DNA of 64,000 nucleotides, taken from Umezawaea beigongshangensis. GTDB taxonomy: Bacteria; Actinomycetota; Actinomycetes; Mycobacteriales; Pseudonocardiaceae. This document shows positions 43,801 through 52,164 of this stretch, piece after piece. Position 1 is the first letter of the stretch. Each line of letters begins with the position of its first letter. The translations under genes and the position numbers were made by a program. A model generated the notes under the pieces. That model ran no database searches. It saw only the letters and a program-made list of their open reading frames with translations, and was not told the origin of the DNA. The DNA lies in the NCBI RefSeq assembly GCF_016464305.1, contig NZ_JAEIOJ010000002.1, forward strand, positions 1-64,000. The letters are read 5' to 3'.

Positions 43801-45659
43801 ATCCAGGCGGGCTGCACGGGCGGCAGGTCCACCAGGCCGGTGTTGTGCGGGCTGTCGTTGCGCGGGGCGGCGCAGTCGAACTTCGCGCCGGACGCGCCCG
43901 TGGCGAAGTCGTAGTCGTTGTACGCCTGGTTGTCCCCGACGCACAGCGGCCAGCCGTAGTTGCCCGGCTCCTTGACGAGGTTGAACTCGACGGTGCCGCC
44001 CGGTCCGCGGTTCGGGTTGGCCGAACCGGCGTCGGGGCCGTAGTCGCCCAGGTGGATCCACCCGGTCTTCTTGTCCACGGCGAACCGGAACGGGTTGCGG
44101 AAGCCCATCGCGTAGATCTCGGGACGGGTCTTCTCGGTGCCGGGCGCGAACAGGTTGCCCGCGGGCACGGTGTAGGAGCCGTCCTCGGCGACCGCGATGC
44201 GGATGATCTTGCCGCGCAGGTCGTTGGTGTTGGCCGAGGAGCGGCGGGCGTCGAACGCGGGGTTGCGGTCGGCGCGCTCGTCGATCGGCGTGTAGCCGTC
44301 CGAGGCGAACGGGTTGGTGTCGTCGCCCGTGGACAGCAGCAGGTTGCCCTGCGCGTCGAAGTCGATCTCACCGCCCGCGTGGCAGCACAGTCCCCGGTCG
44401 GCCGGTACCTGCAAGATCCGCTGCTCGCTCGCCAGGTCCAGCGTGCCGTTGTCGGACAGGGTGAACCGCGAGAGCTGGTTGTGGCCCCTGAACCGCTCGA
44501 AGTCGGCGGGCGTGCCGTTCTCCGGCGCGTCACCGGCCGGGGTGTTCAGCGGCGGTGCGTAGTAGAGGTACACCCACTTGTTGGTCGCGAAGTCCGGGTC
44601 GACCGCGATGCCCTGCAGGCCGTCCTCGTCGTGGTTGTAGACGGGGATCTGCCCGGCCAGCGAGGTGGTCGCCTCGGGGGTGGTCAGCCACACGCGGCCG
44701 TCGCGGGAGGTGTGCAGGACCCTGCGGTCGGGGAGGACGGCGAGCGCGATGGGCTCACCGGTCTTCTCCTCGCCCAGCGCCAGGGTGATCTGGTCGAAGT
44801 CCGCGTCGGTCGGCGGCTCGTCCGGCGCGGTGTCCTGCGGCTCGCAGTCGGCCGCGACGGCGCCCGCGGCGTACTTGATCCCGCCGAGCAGGTGCGCCCG
44901 GAACGCCGGGTCCGCGTAGGACTCCTTCGTGTGGCCCATGCCGGTGTACCAGGAGCGGCCCTCGCCCTGCGGGTGGCACCACACGATCGGGTGATCACCG
45001 GCGGGATCGGTGGGGGTGTAGCTGGTCTCGTCCAGCGCGGCCAGCACGTGCACGTCCTCGCGCGGGTTGCTCTGGTAGCTGTACCACTCGTCGGTGCGGG
45101 TCCAGGTCTCCGGCAGGGTGGCCGTGGAGGGGTGGTCGTGGTCCTCCACCAGGACGTCGGCCTCCTGGATGGCCGGGTGGGACTTGAAGTAGGAGCCCAC
45201 CAGCTCGCCGTACCAGGGCCAGGTGTACTCGGTGTCGGCCGCGGCGTGCACGCCCGCGTAACCGCCGCCGTCCTGCACGAACCGCTCGAACGCGGCCTGC
45301 TGCTGGTCGTTCAGCACGTCGCCGGTGGTCGACAGCCACACCACGGCGTCGAACCGGTCGAGGTTCGCGTCGGTGAAGGCCCCCGCGTCCTCGGTGGCCT
45401 CCACGGAGAACGCGTTCGCCGCGCCCAGGGCCTGGATCGCGGCGATGCCCTCGGGGATGGAGTCGTGCCGGAACCCGGCGGTCTTGGAGAAGACCAGGAC
45501 GTGCTCACCGTCCGGGTGAGCCGCCGCCGGAGCGGCTGCGGTGACGAGCCCTGTGCCGACACCGGTCAGCAGGGCCAGGGCTGCGACGCCGAGTCGCCTC
45601 GCCGTCGGTGAAGGTGGTCGCAACTGCGCATCGAGCTCACTGCTTCGCTTACCACGCAC
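40821..45659 (-). CDS. Secreted 1612-residue ThuA / sugar dehydrogenase / PKD / CBM6 / DUF1080 multidomain protein
   Basis: Domain order: signal peptide (1-47); ThuA domain about 50-265 (VLVFSKTAGFRHDSIPEGIA, GGYAGVHAAADTEYTWPWY, HPIVWCHPQGEGRSWYTGMG); PQQ-type glucose/sorbosone dehydrogenase propeller about 285-735 (CCHAGGEIDFDAQGNLLLST, GRNP-type MGFRNPFRFAVD); PKD about 742-825 (WAWDFDGDGT); a linker; CBM6-like about 935-1062; DUF1080, the 3-keto-disaccharide hydrolase family, about 1072-1262 (LYDGTAASLETW, DNSGVFIGFPDPG, YEIQID); two OmpL47-type repeats 1270-1440 (YRSTDVAGNVE) and an Ig-like segment; a helical tail. It probably binds, oxidises and cleaves glycosides at the cell surface through 3-keto intermediates. 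GTG 45659 follows GGAGAG. It is the last gene of the ROK/ABC block. Confidence 0.92.
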   Translation of the reverse strand: MRGKRSSELDAQLRPPSPTARRLGVAALALLTGVGTGLVTAAAPAAAHPDGEHVLVFSKTAGFRHDSIPEGIAAIQALGAANAFSVEATEDAGAFTDANLDRFDAVVWLSTTGDVLNDQQQAAFERFVQDGGGYAGVHAAADTEYTWPWYGELVGSYFKSHPAIQEADVLVEDHDHPSTATLPETWTRTDEWYSYQSNPREDVHVLAALDETSYTPTDPAGDHPIVWCHPQGEGRSWYTGMGHTKESYADPAFRAHLLGGIKYAAGAVAADCEPQDTAPDEPPTDADFDQITLALGEEKTGEPIALAVLPDRRVLHTSRDGRVWLTTPEATTSLAGQIPVYNHDEDGLQGIAVDPDFATNKWVYLYYAPPLNTPAGDAPENGTPADFERFRGHNQLSRFTLSDNGTLDLASEQRILQVPADRGLCCHAGGEIDFDAQGNLLLSTGDDTNPFASDGYTPIDERADRNPAFDARRSSANTNDLRGKIIRIAVAEDGSYTVPAGNLFAPGTEKTRPEIYAMGFRNPFRFAVDKKTGWIHLGDYGPDAGSANPNRGPGGTVEFNLVKEPGNYGWPLCVGDNQAYNDYDFATGASGAKFDCAAPRNDSPHNTGLVDLPPVQPAWIPYDGGSVPEFGTGGESPMGGPTYDFDPDLNSVTKFPAYFDGKNFAYEWDRGWIKTIDVGENGERGAITPFFDSMTLTRPMNLEFGPDGSLYVLDYGSGYFGGAADSAVYRIDYTQGNHTPVAKLAADKTSGPAPLTVNFDPAGTTDEDGPELSWAWDFDGDGTTDSTQAGPVSHTYDTVGQYSAKLSVTDPTGLTGSASVVINVGNTAPVVVLNTPADGSVFSFGDQVPFSVTVTDPEDTPIDCSKVVVEYILGHDSHGHPLSRATGCEGTIPTPADGGHGADANVFGVINATYTDGGGQGAPALTGSDEAVLQPKHKQAEFYTGAQGARALERDTAEGRKRVGEIENGDWVKYGPVNLAGVTGIGYRVSSGGSGGTIEVRVDAPNGPLVQSVPVANTGGWDNYVDLAPTPVTDPGGTHELYLVFTGGAGSLFDVDALHFSTDPVETPTCEPVVPEEGYRSLYDGTAASLETWNQAGPGRFAHQPDCSVRTEGGMGLLWHEGELGSYSLKLDWKLAGDDNSGVFIGFPDPGDDPWVAVDNGYEIQIDPTDAADRTTGSVYSFQSADLAARDAALKPAGQWNAYEIVVTGQRIQVLLNGTLVNDYTSTDPARDLTRGHIGLQNHGDGDDVWFRNVRVKDLDVVAPVTTATTSTQPGSSGWYTAAPVSVQLSATDADGAVAGTEYRLDGGNWTAYTEAVVVTGDGRHVVEYRSTDVAGNVEQATSLEIKLDGTAPVTSAEFAAPGESGWHTGDVAVVLTAADPASGVARTEHRLDGGPWTAYSGPVAVSGDGTHTLLHRSVDVAGNTEVERAATIEIDGTSPTLLVSGVANDRVYGDATDVVVSWQAGDATSGVGAVTATLGQRTLTSGVAVALHELPLGVHELRVSATDVAGNTTTRTVPFAVTTSLRDVSQLLDRFKATNRLSRASHDALTKQLAKARTAEAAGKDHRAVQELQRFRTLASGVPDTGVRAVLVRDADAVITVLNGEIALHRE

Positions 45660-45727
45660 GGATGTTCTCTCCTCGTTCGCACCGAACTGGGGACCGTGAA
45701 AGGGCGGGTGATCTCCTCTCGTGCCGC

Positions 45728-45761
45728 GGCACCGTTCCGGACCGTCCGCCGGACCGGTGCC
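45728..45761. terminator. 13-bp hairpin after the oxidoreductase gene
   Basis: GGCACCGTTCCGG (45728-45740) pairs with CCGGACCGGTGCC (45749-45761) with one mismatch. It lies between the stop of the Gfo/Idh/MocA gene and the start of the giant secreted protein gene and could attenuate transcription into it. Confidence 0.6.
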
Positions 45762-45785
45762 GTCCCGTCTCGTGCTCCGTCCCGG

Positions 45786-46934
45786 TCAGGCCGGGATCTG
45801 CTGCCAGGCGGCGTTCGCCGCCGCGCTGTCCTCCACCGCCGCGAGGACCCGCTGCACGCGGAGCCCGTCGGCGAAGCTCGGCGCCGGATCGGTCCCGGCC
45901 CCGACGGCGTTCACGAGGTCGACGACCTCGTGGACGAAGGTGTGCTCGTAGCCGAGCAGGTGACCGGGCGGCCACCACCCGCCGACGTAGGGGTGGTCGG
46001 CCTCGGTGACCAGCACGCGGCGGAAGCCCGCCGCGTCGGCGGGGTCGTCGCCGTCGAAGAAGCTCAGCTCGTTCATGGACTCGAAGTCGAAGGCCAGGCT
46101 GCCGCGCGAGCCGTTGACCTCCAGGCGCATGGCGTTCTTGCGGCCCAGCGCGTAGCGGGTCGCCTCGAAGCTGCCGATCGCGCCACCGGCGAAGCGGGCC
46201 AGGAACAGCGCCGCGTCGTCGACGGTGACCTCGTCCGTCCCGCCGTCGCCCGTCGGGCGGGACCGCACGAACGTCTCGGTCAGCGCCGACACGCCCGTGA
46301 CCAGGTCGCCGGTGACGAACTGCGCGGCGTCCACGATGTGCGCGCCGAGGTCGCCCAGCGACCCCGACCCCGCCCGGTCGCGCCGCAGCCGCCACGTCAT
46401 CGGCGACTCCGGGTCGGACAGCCAGTCCTGGAGGTACACCGCGCGGACGTGCCTGACGGTGCCGAGCCTGCCCTCCGCGACGAGGCGGCGGGCCAGCGCC
46501 AGCGCGGGCACGCGCCGGTAGTTGAACGCCACCATCGACCGCACGCCCCGCGCGGCGGCCGCCTCGGCCGCCGCGGTCATCCGCTCCGCCTCGGCCACCG
46601 AGTTGGCCAGCGGCTTCTCGCACAGCACGTGCTTGCCCGCCTCCAGCGCGGCCACGGCGATGTCGCAGTGCGAGTCGCCCGGCGTGCAGATGTCCACCAG
46701 CTGCACGTCGTCGCGCCGCACCAGGGCCGCCCAGTCCGTCTCGACGGCGGCCCAGCCGAACTTCGCCGCCGCCTCCTTCGCCCGGGTCTCGTCCCGTCCG
46801 CCCAGCACCGCCAGCCGCGGCACCAGCGGCAGGTCGAAGAAGCGGTGCGCGTTGCGCCACGCCTGGGAGTGCACGGCACCCATGAAGGCGTGCCCCACCA
46901 TGCCGACGCCGATCTCACCGCGGTTGTCGCTCAT
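45786..46934 (-). CDS. Gfo/Idh/MocA-family NAD(P)-dependent oxidoreductase
   Basis: The 382-residue cytosolic enzyme has the Rossmann start VGMVGHAFMGAVHSQAWRNA, the block VQLVDICTPGDSHCDIAVAA, the catalytic Lys in GKHVLCEKPLANSV, and AFNYRRVPALALARRLV, then GDLGAHIVDAAQFV with the usual Asp/His pair. Family members oxidise inositol, glucoside C3 (ThuB-type) or other sugars. ThuB partners ThuA in trehalose and sucrose 3-keto catabolism, and a ThuA domain is encoded next door, which supports a C3 dehydrogenation or its reversal. GTAGGG precedes ATG 46934. Confidence 0.92.
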   Translation of the reverse strand: MSDNRGEIGVGMVGHAFMGAVHSQAWRNAHRFFDLPLVPRLAVLGGRDETRAKEAAAKFGWAAVETDWAALVRRDDVQLVDICTPGDSHCDIAVAALEAGKHVLCEKPLANSVAEAERMTAAAEAAAARGVRSMVAFNYRRVPALALARRLVAEGRLGTVRHVRAVYLQDWLSDPESPMTWRLRRDRAGSGSLGDLGAHIVDAAQFVTGDLVTGVSALTETFVRSRPTGDGGTDEVTVDDAALFLARFAGGAIGSFEATRYALGRKNAMRLEVNGSRGSLAFDFESMNELSFFDGDDPADAAGFRRVLVTEADHPYVGGWWPPGHLLGYEHTFVHEVVDLVNAVGAGTDPAPSFADGLRVQRVLAAVEDSAAANAAWQQIPA

Positions 46935-46996
46935 CCCTACCGGCCCTTCGTCGCTCGTGCGCTGCGCTCCACCCGTGTCCCCCCGCGGGGGCCGGG

Positions 46997-48046
46997 TCAC
47001 GAGTCGAAGCCCACGTCGAGGTAGGAGTCCACGTTCTCCTTGTGCACGACCGCCGAGTACGTGGTGATCAGCGCGGGGATCTCGTGCTCGGCGAGGTCGG
47101 AGATGCCCTTGGCCTGCCCCAGCATCCGGGCCAGCGCGATGGCGGAGGACGCCATCGAGGGGCTGTAGAGGACGGTCGCCTTGACCACGCCGCTGTCGGC
47201 CTTGATCAGGTCCATCATGTTCCGCGATCCCGCGCCGCCGACCATGATGAACTCGCTGCGTCCCGCGCCCTCGATCGCGGCCAGCACGCCGATGCCCTGG
47301 TCGTCGTCGTGGTTCCACAGCGCGTCGAGCTTGCTCGCGCCCTGGAGCAGGTTCGAGGTCTGCTGCTCTCCCGACTCCGGGGTGAACTGCGCGGACACCC
47401 GCGGGCCGACGGAGAAGCCGCTGCGGGCCAGCGCGTCCTTGAACCCCTGGCTGCGCTGCTGCGTCAGCGGCAGCGAGTCGATCCCGGCGACCTCGCCGAT
47501 GACCGGGTTCGAGATGTTCTTGGCCTTCATCTGGTCGGCGATGTAGTTGCCCGCGTTGACGCCCATGCGGTAGTTGTCGCCGCCGATCCAGGCCCGGTAG
47601 GCCAGCGGCGTGTCGAAGATCCGGTCGACGTTGACGACCTGGATGCCCGCGTCGGTGGCCTGCCGACCGACCTCGGTGAGCGCGCTGCCGTCGAAGGGCA
47701 GGATCACCAGCACGTCGACCTTGTCGTTGATCAGCGTCTCGACCTGGCCGATCTGCTGGTTGACGTCGTTGGTGCCCTCGGTGGTCCTCAGCGTCACGTC
47801 GGAGAACTGCTCCGCCTGGGCGCGGGCGTTCTTCGTCATGGCCGCCATCCAGCCGTGGTCGGCGGCGGGAGCGGAGAACCCGATGGTCACCTGCTTGCCC
47901 GGCGCGCTGTTGGCGCCGGTCCCGCCCGCGACGGCGTTGGTGGCGCCGGCGTTCGGCGACTCGTTGGAGGTGCAGCCCGCGAGGACGGCGGTGGCACCGA
48001 CGGCGGTGGTTCCCCAGAGGAAGCGGCGGCGGTCGAGTGATGGCAT
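46997..48046 (-). CDS. Sugar ABC transporter substrate-binding lipoprotein (RbsB/periplasmic-binding type I)
   Basis: The 349-residue precursor has a twin-arginine signal (DRRRFLWGTTAVGATAVLAG) with a lipobox ending in Cys25, then a type I binding fold: VTIGFSAPAADHGWMAAMTK, NDVNQQIGQVETLINDKVDV, VDVLVILPFDGSALTEVGRQ, VVNVDRIFDTPLAYRAWIGG, LDALWNHDDDQGIGVLAAIE. This is the ribose/inositol/xylose group of binding proteins. It is attached to the outer face of the membrane and delivers a monosaccharide or cyclitol to the permease encoded upstream. GGAG lies 6 nt before ATG 48046. Confidence 0.93.
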   Translation of the reverse strand: MPSLDRRRFLWGTTAVGATAVLAGCTSNESPNAGATNAVAGGTGANSAPGKQVTIGFSAPAADHGWMAAMTKNARAQAEQFSDVTLRTTEGTNDVNQQIGQVETLINDKVDVLVILPFDGSALTEVGRQATDAGIQVVNVDRIFDTPLAYRAWIGGDNYRMGVNAGNYIADQMKAKNISNPVIGEVAGIDSLPLTQQRSQGFKDALARSGFSVGPRVSAQFTPESGEQQTSNLLQGASKLDALWNHDDDQGIGVLAAIEGAGRSEFIMVGGAGSRNMMDLIKADSGVVKATVLYSPSMASSAIALARMLGQAKGISDLAEHEIPALITTYSAVVHKENVDSYLDVGFDS

Positions 48047-48149
48047 GGCGAACTCCAGCGGTGTGGGTGCGGGTGGAAGCGGTGACGGACGGCCGCGCGT
48101 CCGGTGGGCGCGCGTCGGGTCGCCGTGCGTCGAGCGGTGCGGCTGTGCG

Positions 48150-49193
48150 TCAGGTCGCCCGGACGCGGCGGCGCAACCGGGTGCTCTGGAGCAGCACGGC
48201 GGCGACGATGATCACGCCCTTGGCGATGTTCTGGATGTCGGTGTCGAGGTTGTTCTGGGTGAAGATGCTGTTCAGCACGGTGAAGATCAGGACGCCGACG
48301 AGGGTGCCGACCAGGCTGCCCCGTCCGCCGGTGAGCAGCGTGCCGCCGATGACGACCGCGGCGATGGCGTCCAGCTCGTAGAACAGGCCGTTGGTGGAGG
48401 CGCCGGAGGTGGTGCGGGCGACGACCATGATCGCGGCGATGCCGCAGCACAGACCGGCGATGCCGTAGACGATCGCGGTGTGCCGCTTGACGTCGATGCC
48501 CGCGAGGCGTGCCGCCTCGGCGTTGCCGCCGACGGCGAAGGTGCGGCGACCGAAGGTGGTGCGGTTGAGCACGGTCCAGCCGATCGCGAACACCAGCGCC
48601 AGCATCCAGATCAGGACGGGGACGCCGAGCAGGTCGCCGCGGAAGAAGGTGGTGAAGCCGGTCTCGGAGACGACCTGCGTGCGCCGCCCGGACAGCCGTT
48701 CGGCCAGTCCCCTGGCCGAGGCGTACATCGCGAGGGTGGCGATGAACGGCACGATCTTGCCGTAGGAGATCAGCACCCCGTTGATCAGACCGCAGCCCAG
48801 GCCCACGGCCAGCCCGCACAGCACCATGACGAACGGCCCGAAGGACTGGGTGGCGAGCGTGGTCATCCACACGCTGCACAGCGCCACCATCGAGCCGACC
48901 GACAGGTCGATGCCGCCGCTGATGATCACGAACGTCATGCCGACGCTGACCACGCCGATGGCGGCGGCCAGCCGCAGCATCGTGGAGATGTTGGCCTCGG
49001 TGAGGAAGCTGTCGGGCCGGGTGACGTACCCGACCAGGCACAGCACCACCAGCACGCCGACGAGGCCGGCGAGCCGCACGTCGAAGGGGAACCCGCCGCG
49101 CCGCCGGTCGCGCTCGCCCGGCGGGGCGGGCCGGGCGGCCTGGTGGTCGCCGGTGTCGGCGGTGAGCACCGGGATCGAGGACTTCTGGGTCAC
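48150..49193 (-). CDS. Sugar ABC transporter permease (RbsC type)
   Basis: The 347-residue protein has a charged N-tail and eight to ten membrane helices with the family motifs VGMTFVIISGGIDLSVGSMV, KIVPFIATLAMYASARGLAE, GRRTFAVGGNAEAARLAGID and VVIGGTLLTGGRGSLVGTLV. A single permease of this sort forms a homodimer with the two-domain ATPase. GTG 49193 overlaps the ATPase stop by 4 bp. Confidence 0.94.
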   Translation of the reverse strand: MTQKSSIPVLTADTGDHQAARPAPPGERDRRRGGFPFDVRLAGLVGVLVVLCLVGYVTRPDSFLTEANISTMLRLAAAIGVVSVGMTFVIISGGIDLSVGSMVALCSVWMTTLATQSFGPFVMVLCGLAVGLGCGLINGVLISYGKIVPFIATLAMYASARGLAERLSGRRTQVVSETGFTTFFRGDLLGVPVLIWMLALVFAIGWTVLNRTTFGRRTFAVGGNAEAARLAGIDVKRHTAIVYGIAGLCCGIAAIMVVARTTSGASTNGLFYELDAIAAVVIGGTLLTGGRGSLVGTLVGVLIFTVLNSIFTQNNLDTDIQNIAKGVIIVAAVLLQSTRLRRRVRAT

Positions 49194-50782
49194 GACGCCT
49201 CCTCTGCCACGCCACCGAGCTCGGTCGCGGCGCTGCCTTCCATCACGATGTCGAGAACGGCCGCCTCGGTGAGGTCGCTCGCCGGTCGGTCGGCGAGCAC
49301 CTCCCCCTCGCGCAGGACCAGCACGCGGTCCGCGAGGCCGAGCACCTCGGGTACCTCGCTGGAGACGAGGACGACGGCCACGCCGTCCGCCGCCAGCTCG
49401 TGGATCAGCCGGTACAGCTCGGCGCGCGCGCCGACGTCCACGCCCCTGGTGGGCTCGTCGAGCAGCAGCACCCGGCAGCCGCGCACGAGCCAGCGCGCCA
49501 CGACGGCCTTCTGCTGGTTGCCGCCGGAGAACGTGCCGACGAGGCGGCGCGGATCGGCCGGGCGCAGGTCCAGCCGCTCCAGGGTGGTGCGCGAGTCGCG
49601 CATCTCCCGCGCCCGGTCGGTGAACCCGAAGGAGCTGTACTTGCCCAGGCTCGCCAGGGTCACGTTGTGCGCCACCGGGAGTTCGAGCAGCAGGCCCTGG
49701 CTCTTGCGCTCCTCCGGTGCGAGCCCGATCCCCGCGCGCACGGCCGCCGCGACGCTGCCGGGCCTGAGCCGCGTCCCGTCGACCGACACGCTGCCGGAGT
49801 CGGGCTTGCGGGCGCCGAACACGGTCTCCAGGATCTCGCTGCGCCCGGCGCCGACGAGGCCCGCGATGCCGAGGATCTCCCCGGCGTGCACGGTGAAGCT
49901 CACGTCGGAGAACTCGCCGCGGCGCGTCAGGCCCTGCACGCGCAGCACCTCCACCGACCGGTCGGCCGTGGACGCCTCCCGCTCCGGGAACACCGTCCGC
50001 ACCTCGCGGCCGGACACGAGGTCGACCAGCTCGGAGGTCGGCGTGTCGGCGGGCAGCCCCGAGGCGACCGTGCGGCCGTCCTTGAGGACGGTGACGCGGC
50101 TGCCGATGCGGCGGATCTCCTCCAGCCGGTGGGAGATGTAGACCACGGACACGCCGTCGGCGGCCAGCTCGGCGACGATGCGGAAGAGGTTGTCCACCTC
50201 GTCGGAGGCCAGCGCCGCCGTGGGCTCGTCCATCACGATGAGCCGCGCGTCGTGGGCCAGCGCCCGCGCCATCGACACGAGCTGCTGCCCGGCGGCCGAC
50301 AGCAGGCCGACCTCGCGCTCGGGCCGGATCTCGGGGTGGCCGAGCCGCCGCATCAGCGCCGCCGCCTCGGCCCTGGCCGCACCGCGGCGGCTGAACCCGA
50401 AGCGGGACTTCTCGTGGCCGAGGAAGATGTTCTCCGCGACCGACAGGCCCGGCACGAGGTCCAGCTCCTGGTACATCGTGGCGACGCCGAGCCGCAGCGC
50501 CGTCACCGGGGAGGACAGCGTCGTGGGCCGGCCGTGCCAGCGGATCTCGCCGTGGTCGGGCTGGTGCGCGCCCGCCAGGACCTTGATCAGGGTGGACTTC
50601 CCGGCGCCGTTCTGGCCGAGCAGGCAGTGCACCTCCCCCGCCTCGACCCGCAGGTCCACGCCGTCCAGCGCGCGGACGCCGGGGAAGGTCTTCACGATGC
50701 CGCTCATCACCAGCAGCGGCTCGCCGCCGGTGCCGTGGGCCACCGGGTCGGCGGTGTGCGGGCTCGGTTCTCGCTGGCTCAT
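49190..50782 (-). CDS. Sugar ABC transporter ATP-binding protein, two nucleotide-binding domains (RbsA type)
   Basis: The 530-residue protein holds two ABC domains. The first has Walker A GQNGAGKST, signature region LLSAAGQQLVSMARALAHD and Walker B LIVMDEPTAAL; the second has a degenerate Walker A GLVGAGRSE, signature FSGGNQQKAVVARWL and Walker B LLLDEPTRGVD. This is the ribose/galactose/inositol importer arrangement. ATG 50782 overlaps the ROK stop (ATGA) with GGAGG upstream, so regulator and transporter are made from one message. Confidence 0.95.
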   Translation of the reverse strand: MSQREPSPHTADPVAHGTGGEPLLVMSGIVKTFPGVRALDGVDLRVEAGEVHCLLGQNGAGKSTLIKVLAGAHQPDHGEIRWHGRPTTLSSPVTALRLGVATMYQELDLVPGLSVAENIFLGHEKSRFGFSRRGAARAEAAALMRRLGHPEIRPEREVGLLSAAGQQLVSMARALAHDARLIVMDEPTAALASDEVDNLFRIVAELAADGVSVVYISHRLEEIRRIGSRVTVLKDGRTVASGLPADTPTSELVDLVSGREVRTVFPEREASTADRSVEVLRVQGLTRRGEFSDVSFTVHAGEILGIAGLVGAGRSEILETVFGARKPDSGSVSVDGTRLRPGSVAAAVRAGIGLAPEERKSQGLLLELPVAHNVTLASLGKYSSFGFTDRAREMRDSRTTLERLDLRPADPRRLVGTFSGGNQQKAVVARWLVRGCRVLLLDEPTRGVDVGARAELYRLIHELAADGVAVVLVSSEVPEVLGLADRVLVLREGEVLADRPASDLTEAAVLDIVMEGSAATELGGVAEEAS

Positions 50783-52035
50783 GCCGGAGCCTCCTCGTTG
50801 TCCTCGATCGGCACGACGGTCGGGTCGTCCAGCACGCGGCTCAGCGCGTGGACCGCGCCGCCGATCGACGAGGCGCGGAAGCCGAGCCGGGACGCGACGA
50901 CGGTGGCGCCGCCCGCCCCGTCGGCGAGCACGCCCGCGGCGACCTCGGTCCGGATCGGGTCCACCAGCCACTCGGGCAGTGCCGCGAAGTAGCCGCCGAG
51001 CACCACCACCGCCGGGTTGAGCAGGTTGACCAGGACGGCGATCCCGGAGCCGAGCGCGACGCCGATCTGGTGCAGCGCGTCGAGCGTCCGCCGGTCGCCG
51101 GCCTCGGCCCTCGCCCGCACGATCGCCATCCGCTCGTCGGGGTGCAGCGCCGGGTCGCGCACCGGGTCGTCGGGCGTGGAGCACGCGTGCAGCAGCGCGC
51201 CGAGCCCGACCCGCGTCTCCCAGCAGCCGCGACGGCCGCAGGAGCACCTGCGCCCGAGCGGGTCCAGCGACATGTGGCCGACCTCGCCGGCGTGGCCCAG
51301 CGCGCCGCGCACCAGCACGCCACCGCAGACGAGTCCGCCGCCGACGCCGTGGTCACCGGTCAGGTGGACGAAGTCCTGCGGCGAGTTCGCCGGACCGGCG
51401 TCGATCTCCGCGGTCGCAGCGAGGTTCGCGTCGTTGTCGATGCCGAAGAACTCCAGCGGCAGGCCGGTGCGCGCGGCGAGGCCGTCGAGCACGGTGACCT
51501 CGCGCCAGCGCAGCCGCGGGGCGGTGCGGACGATTCCGGTGCCGGTGTCGACCAGGCCGGGGACCGCGACGGTCGCACCGCTCACCCAGCCGCCGCGCGC
51601 CTCGACCGCGGCGAGCACCCGGTCGGCCACGGCTGCGAGTTCGTCGAGCGCACGCTCCGGCCCCAGCGACGCGACGTCGAGGGGGACGCGCTCGGTGTGC
51701 AGCACGTCGCCGGTGAGGTCGACCGCGGTCGCGCTGACGTGCTCGACGTGCACGTCCAGCCCGATGCCCGACGCCGCGGCGGGACGCAGCTCGACGAGCT
51801 CGCCCGGCCTGCCCTGCCCACCGGCCGTGGTGCCCGCGCTGCGCACGAGCCCGCGCTGCGCCAGCTCGGTGACGAGGGAGGAGACCGTGGCCTTGGACAG
51901 CCCGGAGTGCACCGCGAGCTGGGCTCGCGAGACCCGGCCGTGCTCGCGCACGGTGCGCACGAGGAGGGCGAGGTTGGCACGACGCAGACCACTGCGGTCC
52001 GCCGGGCTGGTACTGCTCAGCACGGACTGCTCCAC
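50779..52035 (-). CDS. ROK-family transcriptional repressor, first gene of the sugar operon
   Basis: The 418-residue protein has an N-terminal winged helix (ANLALLVRTVREHGRVSRAQ, SGLSKATVSSLVTELAQRGL) and a ROK sugar-kinase-like domain: GLDVHVEHVSATAVDLTGDV, VAVPGLVDTGTGIVR, NDANLAATAE, GGGLVCGGVLVRGALGHAGE and the zinc cluster GHMSLDPLGRRCSCGRRGCW. The ligand should be a sugar taken up by the coupled importer. GTG 52035 has only a weak ribosome site. A palindromic operator lies about 105 bp upstream, consistent with autoregulation. The Asp in the sugar-kinase active site block GIDNDAN is kept; the phosphate-binding part is not kinase-like. Confidence 0.93.
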   Translation of the reverse strand: MEQSVLSSTSPADRSGLRRANLALLVRTVREHGRVSRAQLAVHSGLSKATVSSLVTELAQRGLVRSAGTTAGGQGRPGELVELRPAAASGIGLDVHVEHVSATAVDLTGDVLHTERVPLDVASLGPERALDELAAVADRVLAAVEARGGWVSGATVAVPGLVDTGTGIVRTAPRLRWREVTVLDGLAARTGLPLEFFGIDNDANLAATAEIDAGPANSPQDFVHLTGDHGVGGGLVCGGVLVRGALGHAGEVGHMSLDPLGRRCSCGRRGCWETRVGLGALLHACSTPDDPVRDPALHPDERMAIVRARAEAGDRRTLDALHQIGVALGSGIAVLVNLLNPAVVVLGGYFAALPEWLVDPIRTEVAAGVLADGAGGATVVASRLGFRASSIGGAVHALSRVLDDPTVVPIEDNEEAPA

Positions 52036-52139
52036 TTCGTTGAGGAGCCGATCGAATGACGGTGTCTCAGCTCACAATGGAGCCTGAACTACGACCCGCA
52101 CTCGACGCAATACGCCAATCAGAGCAAGAAGTCGGGGGT

Positions 52140-52164
52140 ACTTTTGTATAAAACATGCAAAAGT
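52140..52164. promoter_or_regulatory. ROK-type operator/promoter in an AT-rich island
   Basis: ACTTTTG (52140-52146) and CAAAAGT (52158-52164) form an inverted repeat around an 11-bp AT-rich centre that contains a TATA-like -10 on the minus strand. The surrounding 52110-52185 is the most AT-rich part of the window. ACTTT/AAAGT half-sites are typical of ROK-family operators. It is placed to control the leftward ROK-ABC-dehydrogenase operon. Confidence 0.7.

Noticed and set aside
39606-45611. A 2001-residue plus-strand open frame opposite the giant gene
   Set aside because: It is the antisense shadow of high-GC coding DNA: Arg/Gly/Val/His-rich, no domain, spanning several real genes and their boundaries.
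46980-46991. CCCCCGCGGGGG palindrome after the binding-protein gene
   Set aside because: It has no loop and only short arms, so it is weak as a terminator; kept out of the list.
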